A DNA stretch of 64,000 nucleotides, taken from NCBI GenBank assembly GCA_021596325.1, contig JAKGDA010000006.1, forward strand, positions 1,240,001-1,304,000, written 5' to 3'. The position numbers were made by a program, and so were the translations under genes. The notes under the pieces are model-generated. The model saw only the letters and a list, made by a program, of their open reading frames with translations. It had not been told where the DNA came from and ran no database searches. Below, in pieces: positions 1-10,540 of the stretch. Position 1 is the first letter of the stretch, and the number at the start of each line of letters is the position of its first letter. Origin of the DNA: Parafenestella ontariensis (taxonomy: Eukaryota > Ascomycota > Dothideomycetes > Pleosporales > Cucurbitariaceae).

Positions 1-1513
1 CCTTTCTTGTGGAGTTCGAAGGGCCCAACGATTCTGGCAATCCGAAAAGCTGGACGACGAAGCGGAGATGGGCCATCACGATATCGATGGGTCTTTTGGT
101 CTTTACAGTCACATTCGCGAGCTCCATCTTTAGCGTCAATATCAGTGTAGTACAACAAAAGTTCAATACCGATCTTGTCACTGCTACGCTTGGTGTCTCG
201 CTCTTCGTTTTGGTATGTTCAATTTGTACCATTGACCTCTAATCCAGATCGCTAATGCGCCGTGCCTCAGGGTTTCGTCTTTGGCCCAATCGCGTTCGGC
301 CCCATGTCGGAAGTCCTAGGCCGTAAAATCCCTCTCTTCGCGGGATACGTACTCTTCGCGATCTTTCAAATACCAGTTGCGCTCGCCCAGAACGTTGCGA
401 CGATCTGTGTTGGCCGCTTCCTTAGCGGTTTCTTTGCCTCGGCACCCCTCGCTGTCGTCGGCGGAGCACTTGCTGATCTCTGGGACCCTATCCCGAGAGC
501 CTACGCCATTTGTGTCTTCGCGGCGGGTGGGTTTGCAGGACCAGTAGCTGGACCAATTGCAGGCGGGTTCATCACCGAATCGAGCCTGGGGTGGAGATGG
601 ACCTCGTGGATCACCTTGATTATGGCTGGCTTCTTTGGAGTGGTAGGGTTCTTCATCATTCCTGAAACTTCGGCCGCTAGGATCCTCCAGCTGCGCGCTG
701 CTGAGCTGCGGAAAGAGACGGGCAATACCGAATATCATTCAAAGGCCGATGAGCACAAGCTGACGCTCCACACTGTTGTCAATGTCTACCTTCTGAGGCC
801 TTTCATCATGTTTGTTCAGGAGCCGATCCTGGCGCTCATCACAGCATACATGAGTTTCCTGTACGGTATCGTGTATCTGCTGTTTGAAGCTGTAAGTTCA
901 CGTTTGTCATTCGATTTCAGACCGCCCTTAGCTGACCATTCGAAAGTTCCCAGTGTCCTTCTACCAGGAACGTGGCTGGTCCCTTGGTGTCTCGCAGCTT
1001 CCCTTCGCGGCCTTCATTGTTGGGATCATCATGGGCGCCGGCCTCATCGCATACAGTACCGCGACCAACTTTACACGATCATACGTCAAGCACGGCAAAA
1101 CTATTCCTGAAGAACGCCTCCCACCCATGATCGTTGGCGCGATCGCTCTCCCAGTCGGTCTATTCTGGTTCGCATGGACAAGCAGCCCGCATATCTCCTG
1201 GGTGCCGCAAGTTCTATCTACCGCCCTCATTGGTCTCGGCTGCATGGTTCCATTCTGGCAAGGAATGAGCTATCTGATTGATTGTTATGGATTTTACTCG
1301 AACAGTGCGATTGCTGTCAATACATTTATTCGATCCATAGCGGGGGCGCTCTTCCCGCTCTTTACGCATGCTTTCTATCACAACCTTGGAGTAGCGTGGG
1401 CGTCGAGCTTGCTGGCATTTCTTTGTGTGGCATTCCTTCCGGTACCTATTCTATTCTATATCTACGGAGCCAAAATAAGAGAAAAGAGCAAGTGGACGCC
1501 TCATACGCCATGA
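1..1513 (+). CDS. MFS transporter, 5' truncated by the window edge
   Basis: This is the C-terminal and central part of a major facilitator superfamily transporter of the fungal DHA1 drug/polyamine exporter type, a plasma-membrane H+ antiporter by family knowledge. Three exons are visible: up to 212, 271-891 and 947-1513. All joins keep the frame. The second acceptor (AG at 945-946) restores the family motif FEA-FPVSFYQERGW. The first visible residues (GPNDSGNPKSW) are the usual cytosolic lead-in to TM1, so only a short N-terminal tail is missing. Motifs seen include FGPMSEVLGRK (loop 2-3, the MFS A motif) and GGFAGPVAGPIAGGFI (antiporter motif C in TM5). About twelve hydrophobic segments follow. 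The substrate cannot be told from sequence. Its 3' end lies 128 bp from the convergent A1 gene. Confidence 0.9.
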
Positions 1514-1641
1514 GGTAGTCAAGGAGGATTTCTTGTTCCTTTCCGTAGTTTCAGCGTGTCTGCATATAGATGGCGTCCTTGCCTTCTTCTTCAGCGTTCA
1601 GCCTATAGTACCCTTAATATTCTGAGTAACCGTCTCCATTT

Positions 1642-2571
1642 TCATCCCCGACGCCTCTCATATCTTTCCCATGTCTCCTCGCTCGCACCAGCAAACGTGT
1701 CTTCAGCTTGCTTCTTCACGAAATCCACGCGCTCGGCAGTTCTCAAACATCTCAACTCGTCCCAATCTAACTCCGCTAAGAGGTTTGTCATCCTTTCATT
1801 CACCACCCCCCAATACCCCCCATCCACTTGTGCCGCCATCTCCCATGTCGACTCTTTCTCTTCTTCAGCAGCGAGGCCCCAGTAAGGCTCTTCACTGGTG
1901 TCCAATCGAGTCGCCGCGAAGTCGGTCAAGGATTGAAGCCAGGTCTCACTTGGCCAGCCATACTGCTCCAGCGTGCCGTCCATGATCGACTGCTTGCCGT
2001 CGCGTTCTGTCACCAAGAGAACAGAGTGCGGCGGGATCATGAGCTGGTGCTCGCCAGATCTAGTGGCGAGGAGGAAGGAGACTCGGGGGGCTACTTGTAG
2101 CCATTGTACGCTCGCGCCGAAGAGGTCTTCAATACAGTTAGCTTAATCGTTCACCAACGTCATAGTACAGCCACAATAGCTTCAGTCCATTATGACAGCT
2201 TGACAAGAGGTGGTAAAGACACTTGAGAAGCATCTAGGCTCATTATAAGAGGAGAGACACTTACCCCGCAGCTTCTTGTCGACCTCATCTTCGAGGAGGA
2301 AACAGAACCAGTCGCACATGTCCTTCTTCACCATCGCATTTACGACGTACTCCGGCGGAAAAGGAATAGAGAGGGGATCCGCCGGCGGATCATGCAGGTC
2401 TCGAACATCCCAGAGCACCCAAACCGGGACATCGACTTCGGGGAATGGGCAGGCCATTGCGTACGCGAGGGGAAACGGCGGGAGAGCGGCGACTGCGGCG
2501 TCGAAACAGAGAAGATAGACTTGGAGAACCTCCTCCAGCGTGAGCTGCAGGGCGGGCGTGGTGGTATCCAT
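1642..2571 (-). CDS. A1: Cys/His/Asp-motif family protein
   Basis: Two exons, 2571-2265 and 2126-1642, give 263 residues; the intron has donor GTAAGT. I do not recognise a named family, but four other genes here (A2-A5) share its plan. There is an N-terminal helix of the type LTLEEVLQVYLLCFDAA, then a Cys at the head of a helix (DMCDWFCFLLEDEV). Next comes FGASVQWLQVAPR, then a His exactly 16 residues before an Asp (PPHSVLLV ... IMDGTLEQYG), and a C-terminal YW-x-VVNERM ... LDWDEL motif. A Cys-helix/His-strand/Asp order is what papain-like and transglutaminase-like folds show, so a peptidase or amidase fold is possible; this is inference. There is no signal peptide, so it is probably cytosolic or nuclear. 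A1 keeps all three candidate residues. A GTGAAGGAGA motif lies about 100 bp upstream of the start. Confidence 0.75.
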
Positions 2572-2668
2572 GGTGATATGCGTTGTGTGTGAGGATGGTG
2601 ATCAGTTTCGCGGCTTGGTGGTGCTGAAAAGAGAGGGGTCGAGCCACGGAGAAGGTTTTGCTCACGCA

Positions 2669-2678
2669 GTGAAGGAGA
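2669..2678 (+). promoter_or_regulatory. GTGAAGGAGA motif upstream of A1
   Basis: The 10-mer lies 98 bp upstream of the A1 start. It recurs exactly at 6092-6101 (118 bp upstream of A3), at 12964-12973 (120 bp upstream of B3) and, reversed, at 16723-16732. A variant with CG inserted lies at 14599-14610 (about 104 bp upstream of B4). The similar distances suggest a shared promoter element. No factor is known to me for it. Confidence 0.35.
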
Positions 2679-3010
2679 GATGCCCCCAAAGTCCCTGGGT
2701 TTTGGCGCTAGCGAAATGCTGCCCTACTATTGTTACCTTATTGACGCATAAGTGCAGGTCATTGCGGCACAATCTTATGGCAAGAAAGACACGTTGTTGG
2801 TGATGTTTGATGGTTACAATTGATTACACTGAGCAAATCTCTGACACTTGAACGGGTTTGATGCCTCCAGGCTCATTCTAAGACATCTACTTGCAAGGGA
2901 ACTAAAGAGTATCTTATGCATACACCTCGGCCAGAATATATCCGACCCTACTAAGACTGACTCTGTTGACCGTCGGCCTCCTGATTGGCGCCCATGCTGC
3001 CCTTTACTCC

Positions 3011-3882
3011 CTAGTTCCAGATCGGGGTAGACAGACGTTGAGCCTCCTCGAAAGCTCCATCGAACGTAGCTTCGCCTAGAGCATAAGCGCGTTCGCACAG
3101 GTCCTCAAGCGGCAAGCCGCGAAATGAGTTCCAGTCCATGTTCTTGAGACGCTCGACCATGCGCCGGTTCACGATTGGCCAGTAGTTGTGGTCCATCGTC
3201 CAGCCAAGCTTGACACGCGTCTTGCCTCTCTTGTTTCGATTCAGGTACCGAATTCGCGCTGACGTTCGCATGTGGCCGTGCAGAACAGCGGTCTTGTTCA
3301 TGAGATAATGAGAGCAAAGGTCCGGTCCGAGCTGGCTGATGGGGCCGCCGATAACGTGAACGTCGTCGTTGAGGACCATATGTTCGAGCTCCGGATGCAT
3401 AAGAGAGAGCACTGGACGCATGGTAGTGACAAGTTCTCTGATGTCCGTGAAGAGAAGGGTATTGGGTATGACGTGCTCGAACACATTACCTATTTCTAAT
3501 ATAGTCAATCATTGCCGCCGCACGTGAGAAGGAGGTTGGAGTGATCTGATGACTTACCACGAAACTTACGATCAATTCCGGATCCTACGAGAAGATAGAT
3601 GGTCTCGCACAGGTCATACCTAACAACAGAGCGGTGGTGATGTTCCAGTGCATCATACAGCGGGTTCTGAACTTTCCGAGGAATGCGACTCCCGCGGACG
3701 AAGTACCAGACACTTCCTAGTATGGATTTTACTCCAGGTAGTTTGTCCTTAGTTCGGCCTGTTCGAGTTTGTTTGTAGGCTGGTAGGGCATGGACAGCGG
3801 CTTTCCACATCATATAGTAGACGATGACGACCACTTCCGGTGTAAGAGGCGGCAGGGCAATGGTGGAGATCATGGCTGGCAT
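3011..3882 (-). CDS. A2: Cys/His family paralogue, Asp replaced by Gly
   Basis: Two exons, 3882-3558 and 3489-3011, give 267 residues; the join is at KFR-G-NVFEH. It matches A1 and A5 in plan: N-terminal helix (TPEVVVIVYYMMWKAAV), Cys in YDLCETIYLLVG, and a C-terminal YWPIVNRRMVERL ... MDWNSFRG block. At the His-x15-Asp site it has His (SLMHPEL) but Gly instead of Asp (VIGGPISQLG), so if the family is enzymatic this copy is probably inactive or altered. The start at 3882 gives MPAMIS; a second in-frame ATG lies nine bases on. The gene is divergent from the one at 4127, with 244 bp between the start codons. A GCGCTAGCGAAA-type palindromic block occurs upstream of both A1 (2705-2716) and A2 (4001-4012). 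Function unknown. Confidence 0.72.
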
Positions 3883-4126
3883 GGCGGCGGCGTTCGTTAG
3901 AGATAAGCTTCGATATGCTTCCGACAGATATTCGAAATGATGGAGGGGTTGTGTGCGGGGGTTGAAAAGCTTGCGGTGACTTCATGAGCAGCGGGAACTG
4001 TTTCGCTAGCGCGATACTCCCGACGCACTGAGTTCCAAACAATTTTACGAAAGAAAATCGCCAACACTGCCTTTCGAACATCAACTCAATTCCAACCCAC
4101 TGACGATTGATTGGACAGTGGAAGTC

Positions 4127-4924
4127 ATGGCTTCGCCGGTTACTCAGCGGCAGGTCCTCAAGATTATCATGCAGGCGATCATGGACTACTATGGCGGTGA
4201 CCCATGGGCTATCCTTGAGTATGTCTTACGGGATTACTTACTGAATAGTGACAGCTACTAACATTGCGCGCGCAGGGACCTCATTCCAAACTACTACGTC
4301 AAAGTCTTCCGAGCCGGGCAAGTCGACCTTCTCAAGAATCATACCTCGCTATCCCTCCTCAGGAAGGCATGCAATGAGCTACCAAACCGGTCTCACCCGT
4401 ATGGCAAAGTTTCTGTTAGAGTCCGTCCACTGCGTGGAACGCTCGACATCTTCCTCTACCGCATCGCCGGCTCCATGCACGACTACCCCTTCCACCCCCG
4501 CAACAACGTCGACGTAGACGCCGAAACCGACATGCTACTCACTGGCCCGCGCGAAAATATCTCGTACAAGTACTTCCACCTCTGTCGCATGTCGATCATG
4601 TACGCACCCCACCTCTTCGAGAAGGACAGCCCCGTCATCCTGCTTGCGTTGGCCCTCCAGACCACGGAGACCGTCAAGTATCTGCTAGAAAATTCTGGAG
4701 TCGTTCTTCGGGGGAGCCTAGATGATAGGGCTGCAAGGCTTCTTGAAAACTATCAGCGTAAGCATGGTGGCACTGGGTGGGCTGAGGCTTTCGACGGCAT
4801 CCGCCAGACAATGAAGGACAGGTGGCATTCGACGAACATCGACGACTACAAGGGCTGCGGTTCTCCTGACTCTTATGTTAGGATGGCTGTTTCAAGTACG
4901 CCTTCGGAAGGCACCCAGGCTTGA
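4127..4924 (+). CDS. Fungal protein of unknown function (246 aa)
   Basis: Exons 4127-4218 and 4276-4924; the intron has donor GTATGT and a perfect CTACTAAC branch site. The protein is 246 residues, with no signal peptide or membrane segment. It begins MASPVTQRQVLKIIMQAIM and goes on through DLIPNYYVKVF, a LRGTLDIFLYRIAGSMHDYP block and a helical LALALQTTETVKYLLENSG block, ending near GCGSPDSYVRM. It does not look like the A or B families of this array, although I believe similar hypothetical proteins occur as multicopy families in Dothideomycetes (from memory, unverified). It lies between A2 and A3 and is divergent from A2, so the two may share a promoter. No catalytic motif is evident. Confidence 0.7.
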
Positions 4925-5375
4925 TGGGATGGAGGGTGGGAGGTTAGACTTGTAGGGATTGGCATTTCCCTAGCATAATTGACGACACGTCGCGGAGTGA
5001 CTTGATACAGCAGCGCTAAACTTCCGTAGAGTTAATAGCACTGCTTAAAGTACACAACGCATTATTGGACCTCAGTACTGTACCATGAACTGTTTGTTGA
5101 CTGCTGTGAACGCTTGGTTGAGACATGATACGAACCTCTCGAGGAACCCAGAAGGCCTCAGGGTATTGACATTAGGATAATCAATGAGACGGCTAGTATT
5201 CACTGCACTTCAGGTATGGAACTTTAAACGGGAGACAAGCCTTCCACAAGGGAGGCAGAAGAAGATCGTATTCATCTAGGGGTATCTTGCGCACGTCAAC
5301 TCCAAACTTTTGACGAAAAAGACAAATCCTCCCCGTCTGCCAAAATCACCACCAAGCATAAAAACACTCCCATTC
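4925..5375. other. Intergenic, nothing coding seen
   Basis: A convergent gap between the 246-aa gene and A3. I see no conserved frame, repeat or RNA gene. Confidence 0.6.
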
Positions 5376-5974
5376 TCAACGCATCAGCTCTGCGCGAGCC
5401 TGCTGCATGAGGCGGGAATTTGGGTCCGTGTGATTGTTATACACGGAAATCTCGACCCAAGCGTTACGCTGCCTTGGATTTCCCATGATGAATTGCTCTT
5501 CGTATGCCGTCCACTCGTGAAAATAATCACCAAACCCAAATTGATACCCGCTGGGATCGAAGACAAACCTAAGGCCGTTCGTCGTATGAATGATGGTTAT
5601 ATCATGATCATAGTGCGACTCCTTGCCCAATTCCCTCTCCCAAACAAAGACTTTGCGCGGTCGGACACTCACGTATGCCCATTTAACTCGATGTATGTGG
5701 GGGTTCTCTAAAGCAAACACAGTGTTAGATATACATTGTTAAACGTGCAGGCTATCACCTGTATATATCAGGGGGCCATCACATACTTTGGTAACGGTCT
5801 GAAAGCTTTTGCCAGAAGAGGTATGCAGCGCTGATACAGTGCGATGAACTTGTTCGCGAACGGGAGAAGATCTTTTCGAAGATCCTTTTCGAGGCGAGAG
5901 GAGAGGAGTCTGTCCGCACGGGTAGGAGAAGTGTCGCGCGCAACGAACGGGGTTTGCTCAAACGGACCATCCAT
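5376..5974 (-). CDS. A3: A-family paralogue lacking the Cys segment
   Basis: The 3' exon (about 5709-5376) is clear. It encodes a domain with HDITIIHTTNGLRFVFDPSG, in which His and Asp are separated by exactly 15 residues as in A1 and A5, followed by YQFG. Upstream, a frame from the ATG at 5974 (MDGPFEQTPFVARD) runs to about 5770 but its join to the last exon is not clean. A phase-correct join instead needs the third frame (PLIYT-ENPHIHRVKW). No equivalent of the C-[DE]-x2-[CY]-x-L segment of A1, A2, A4 and A5 is found. The protein is therefore shorter than its paralogues and misses the candidate nucleophile. It may be a decayed or neofunctionalised copy. A GTGAAGGAGA motif lies 118 bp upstream. 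Confidence 0.5.
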
Positions 5975-7447
5975 TATGGATGCATGTGGAGCGGTTCGAC
6001 CTTGAGGTGGACTTGAGGTAGAAATTGGAGTGGGAGGTCAAGATGGCGGTGCTTTGGGTGCAAAATTTGCTTCGGGGACATGGTCATGAAGGTGAAGGAG
6101 AGAACACGGACTTGCTAGGTAGAACACCCATCTCGAAGCGCACCGCTCTCATTACGCGCGAGCACACATGTAGAATAAGAGTACACTCGAAGATCAAGGA
6201 CCCATTAGATAGTTTCACGAGTCTCGCTTTTTTAAATTGACGATTTTTCAATCCGAGACTTCATTGAAGATGCATCCTCAAGGCGAAAGCTGGATGAACA
6301 GAGTGAGCAAGTAGATCGGCAACGCCGCAGCAGGGCAAACAAACGCCTAGGGCAGACGGAGAAAATCATCGTTGAAGTGAGCTCTAAGGCTGCTAAATGC
6401 TATTGCGATATCGCAGCATGAACTGTACCCGGCCCCCTTCACCTCGCAGTCGACAGTGCGGCACGCTTGTGCCTGCAGGCCACTGCCCCACTTTGAACTT
6501 AGCTCAATTGTAGTATATATATTTTAGAATTGGTTTGACTTTCGGTGTTCGGTAAGGGCAGCAGCTTACCGGATTGACCAGTTTGTAAATAACTTTGGGC
6601 GTTTTAATCTTCTTTGGTGTGAACAGTTGCTAACAGAAACCACAGATCAATTCCCATAGTGGATAAGACCCGGACAGGGTCGTTTCTTTTTTCGAATCTA
6701 GGTGATGCCAGTGTTGTCTTTTTTACTTCTTTTTGGTAGACTGGGAAGGCACACTGGCAATGGTGGGGCGGGGCTCCTAGCCGGGCAACAGTGACGTGAC
6801 TTGCCGCACTTTGTTGTATAGTTGGACATAGTACAGTCTGCACTTTCTTATTATACTAGAAAAAAATCTTGCAAACTTGATTAAGACCTGCAGCGCAATC
6901 ATAGCTGAGTTTATCGCACTGCGGGCCCTACTTAGGAGGCATCTTAGACGCGACATTGACCTTTTGCTAGACACGCTCCCAAGTGACTTTGATCTGCTCT
7001 GCCCTAATGGTATCCATTGTAGAGACACCACAACTAAGAATCGCTGCCCTAAACCTCATTCGAATCTGTCGACTATATACTAAAGACATGGTTAAGTTAG
7101 GCCGATAGCGATTGAGCTACTTACGACACGGAATTATGCATTGCAAATTTGCAACTACTACTTAAGCAAACTTGTATCGAAAGACGCTATTGTAGCTAGG
7201 TATGGGTATATAGTGATCTCGCTTCATAAGAGATACTAGGGCATGGAGACAGTAACTGCGTTAGGGCGCCGGATTGATGAGAACTTGGGGTACTGTTGTC
7301 GATACCATTCAGATAAAGCCACTCCATCCCAGCGCACCAAACTGTCCAATCCTTCTTCAACCACCCGTATCTTCCACGTAACTGCCCTTTTGGCGCCACT
7401 GTACTGTTCGGTGTTTTCCTTATCATCGATTTAATCAACTTGCTAAG
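5975..7447. other. Long intergenic stretch upstream of A3
   Basis: Roughly 1.5 kb without a supported gene. It holds a GTGAAGGAGA motif (6092-6101) and a reversed GGTGAAGGGGG-like site near 6434-6446. The middle (6480-7200) reads AT-richer than its flanks, with only short frames, and may be old decayed sequence. Confidence 0.5.
6092..6101 (+). promoter_or_regulatory. GTGAAGGAGA motif upstream of A3
   Basis: Exact copy of the motif upstream of A1, at nearly the same distance from the start codon (118 versus 98 bp) and in the same orientation relative to the minus-strand gene. Confidence 0.35.
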
Positions 7448-8520
7448 CTACATATAGCATTTCATCTTCCTTCTACTGATGTTATTCTTGAACAGCTCCA
7501 GCAATAAGTCCTCCATGCCTTTGTACTTCGCCGTCTCCAGCCCCTTCTGCGCCAGATCATCATGTACCAACCACAGAACCTATAACCAGACCTCGAGACA
7601 GACCTCAGCAGTTCTCTTAGCCTCTTTCCAGGGATTAGATATCTCAAATTCAATTTCTTCTTCATTTTGCTCATCGCAGCAAACCCAAGTCCACTGTCCC
7701 CTCCAATCTTTTTCACTCACGACGTAGTGTCCCATATATCCGTGAGCGGGGAGGAATCGGTGTGCACTTGATATACCAAATCGTTCGGCGGTAGGATCAA
7801 GGATAAACTGCCTCCCGTCGCTGAGTTCGATCAAGAGCACAGATGATTAACTGGCTGGGGTGGATTGAAGGAGAAGGTGGAGCGCTTACGAGGAATGACG
7901 ACCATCCAGTGGGCTTTGACTTCGGTGTCAACTGAGACAAATTAGCGCATGTCCGTAGAAGTCTTTTAATGACGTACACCGACTGAACCAGTCTCGAACC
8001 ATGTCTCTGAGGAAATACGTGCCAAAGTCGCACTGGTTTGTCATGAGTGCTCCTCGCCGCAGCGATCTATCCACATGTGGGGGTATCTTGTTTGCAGCGC
8101 TAGCGGAAAGCACCAAACGATACGCGGGCGCGGTCTTGCGTCCACAGTACAGTTGTGTACCGTGATTACGAGAGGAAGGCGTACAGCGGTCGGGGTGCCA
8201 AAGTGGCCTCGATAACCGAACCGCTTCGGAAGTCGCTTCTGTATCTGGGCTGGGTTGCTGTCCTTGAAGAGCTCTTCGACTACCTGCAAGTTAGCTAGAA
8301 ACTAGATGATCGAGAACAAGACTACACTACCAGGAGTTCCCAGTTCAGGTGGGAGAAACGCACTAACCACAGAAATGGGTTCAAAGGGCTGAATGTCCAC
8401 AAGTGGCAAGTGGTTGCGCTGCTCAACGGCAATGTCGAAAAGTTTGAGTAGCATAGAGGCCGCTTTTTGCATATGTCGTCCGACTGGTGCCATGATGCTC
8501 GGTGAGTCAACTGCAGTCAA
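7448..8520 (-). CDS. A4: Cys/His/Asp-motif family protein, multi-exon
   Basis: The start is 8520 (MTAVDSPSI) or 8493 (MAPVGRHM). Exons can be followed by frame: MQKAASMLLKLFDIAVEQ, then VVEELFKDSNPAQIQKR, then GALMTNQCDFGTYFLRDM holding the family Cys, then DTEVKAHWMVVIP with the family His. SDGRQFILDPTAERFG with the Asp follows, then a last short exon ending KMKCYM at 7448. The order and spacing match A1, A3 and A5. The join between the His exon and the Asp exon (near 7889 to 7823) is awkward: the clear GTAAGC donor and the nearest CAG acceptor are one base out of phase. Either an unusual splice site is used or the gene carries a frameshift. A4 is divergent from B1, with 208 bp between starts, repeating the A5/B2 arrangement. 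Function unknown. Confidence 0.6.
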
Positions 8521-8728
8521 GATCCTATTTGGGCGGGCGGTCTATCTGGAGAGGGAAATTGATTCTACGTGCCGTGGGTGGAGGAAATGCGCTAAGGAAG
8601 TCAAACGACTTTCGCGGGGGAGAGAGCGCGCCGAAGCGTCCACACTATTGCTCCCACTCACAAAACCGCTTCAACCCCTACCTTGCTACCCTCTTACCAA
8701 ATCCAGGAACTTTAATCCCACGAAAACA

Positions 8729-10083
8729 ATGGCTGCGTCTCGTGCGATGTATTCTGCACAGATTACATGCCAAGCCATCAACTGCAATCGCTTGATTCGA
8801 AATGCCCTCCCATACCCGCCTGATACACCAAGCCTTCCACGCAACTTCGATGCCAACAAGTATTGCTCGGTGGCCTGCGCCGGCAGAGGAACGCAACGAA
8901 TCTGCGCTCTATCAAGTTGTCAGCAGCAAGCTGTAGCAACTATCAGCTGCCCGCACTGCCGTGGAATGCCGCAGACCGACCCCGATACCGTCTTCCCAAA
9001 CTACGGATACTGCACGAAAGAACACTTGGACCAAGATGCTGGGGATCACCAAGAGAGATGCACTCAGCGTCGGGATGCAGCATGGCTCAGGTTCGTTGAT
9101 GATGCAGTCAACACTGCTTGCCATGAGGAGCGGAAAGCTCTGTACGCCCGCGTCGTCACTGGTGACCCGTACTTTCTGGACAAAGACTACGTATTCTTCT
9201 CGCAGCGGAGTGCGAATCAATCAGGAGAGCGCGGCATGATGTTTCCTACCCATATGAGAGAGTCCGACAGACAGTCAGTTTTGTTCTTCCACGCCTGCAG
9301 GTGCACCATCCGCATAACGACGTACATGGTTGCCTTCCTGTCTCAAGGTACTGTTCTATGCCATCAGCTAAAGGAGATTCACTGACAAGATTAGATCTAC
9401 CAGTAGATCTCAGTGAGACACATGTCAGAGGCGTAATACCGAATCAGGAGATGGTCATATACAACGACCTCGGCGGATACTTCCGCTATCTAGCCGAACT
9501 TCACACCATGATCAAGATTGTGCCCAGGGAGACAATTGCAGATAATGTTCATGAGTCACTCCACGGTGGGATATATCTCGACCCCTCCCGACCTCAGTAT
9601 CGCTACAAGCAAGGTGCTGTGAAGTGCACGCGATACCCTGTGGACCCCACCATACCGAGTCCAATCAAGGAGGTCGACTTCGGATCTGAATACCAACAAA
9701 TCAAAGAGGGCCGCGACACTAGGCTTCCCACGTACTCCATGTCGTTTCACCGGCACTGCCTCGCTGTTGAGATTTCGGCTTGTACGATCAACAACGTTTT
9801 GTGGGATGTAGTCACAAAGGCTGGTGGACTCCAAGCACTGAGGGCAATGAACGTAGCTCAGCGCGGGGAACTTCTATGCGAACTTCAGATGCGCTGGAGA
9901 GTTGAATTTCGGAAGATGCGAGACCAGTTCGACGACGTATACTTCCCTACGCAACAGGACGCGCGAGCCAGGACAGGTGCGGAGAAGTTGGGCATGCTGC
10001 AAGACATCATGAATAGGGCGATGGGAGAGGGCCACAAGGAGGCTTTCAAAGCTTTGAACAAGGTGTTGAACTGTACCGCCTAA
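8729..10083 (+). CDS. B1: MYND-like zinc-finger protein
   Basis: Exons 8729-9347 and 9395-10083 give 435 residues. The N-terminus carries a MYND-like arrangement: C-x4-C (CALSSC), CPHC, then YGYCTKEH-x6-DH-x3-C. In classical MYND fingers the seventh ligand is Cys; here His takes one place. MYND domains bind two zinc ions and mediate protein contacts, usually in transcription or ubiquitin pathways (family knowledge). An additional CQAINC ... YCSVAC pair precedes it, which B2-B4 lack, so B1 may hold a duplicated finger. The C-terminal half is helical, with a conserved block GEGHKEAFKALNKV shared with B2 and B3. The single intron follows TYMVAFLSQ in phase 1, the same place as in the other B genes. 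Divergent from A4. Function unknown. Confidence 0.75.
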
Positions 10084-10540
10084 TGGCAGGAGAGCGGCTT
10101 AGAAGTGTAGCAAATGTCTGCGAAACTGAAGAAATGCAACGACACCAAATTGAGCATTTATACCTGTTTTCATATTCTAATTTGTTTCATCACTTGAAGT
10201 ATCCAATGATCTTACCAAACCTATTCGTGGTGGGGGCGTAGGGTAGGTGTGAAGTTGAGATGACCCGCCACACCTTACCGCTTTCGGACTAGCCTGACAT
10301 CGCAACCGAAAGAGGTTCTGAAAAGACGGGTCTTACAGGCCGATTTTGAGACATCTTGCAGGAGTTCAGTGATTTCAAAACCTTCAACGGCAAAGGTCAT
10401 GGATACCCCGTGGGCAGATCAAGTGATTTTAATGCGTCAGACTCAGGCACGACAGCTTGGTAGGGAGGCAGACAGGTGTGTATAATGAGCGCACAATGGC
10501 AGGAAGAAACATGTGTATTCATCTTGGTAGTCTCTGCCAA
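10084..10540. other. Convergent gap between B1 and A5
   Basis: No coding signal or repeat seen; it should hold the 3' UTRs of B1 and A5. Confidence 0.6.

Noticed and set aside
316..738. A 140-codon minus-strand frame
   Set aside because: Shadow of the MFS exon 2; composition is typical of antisense of hydrophobic coding.
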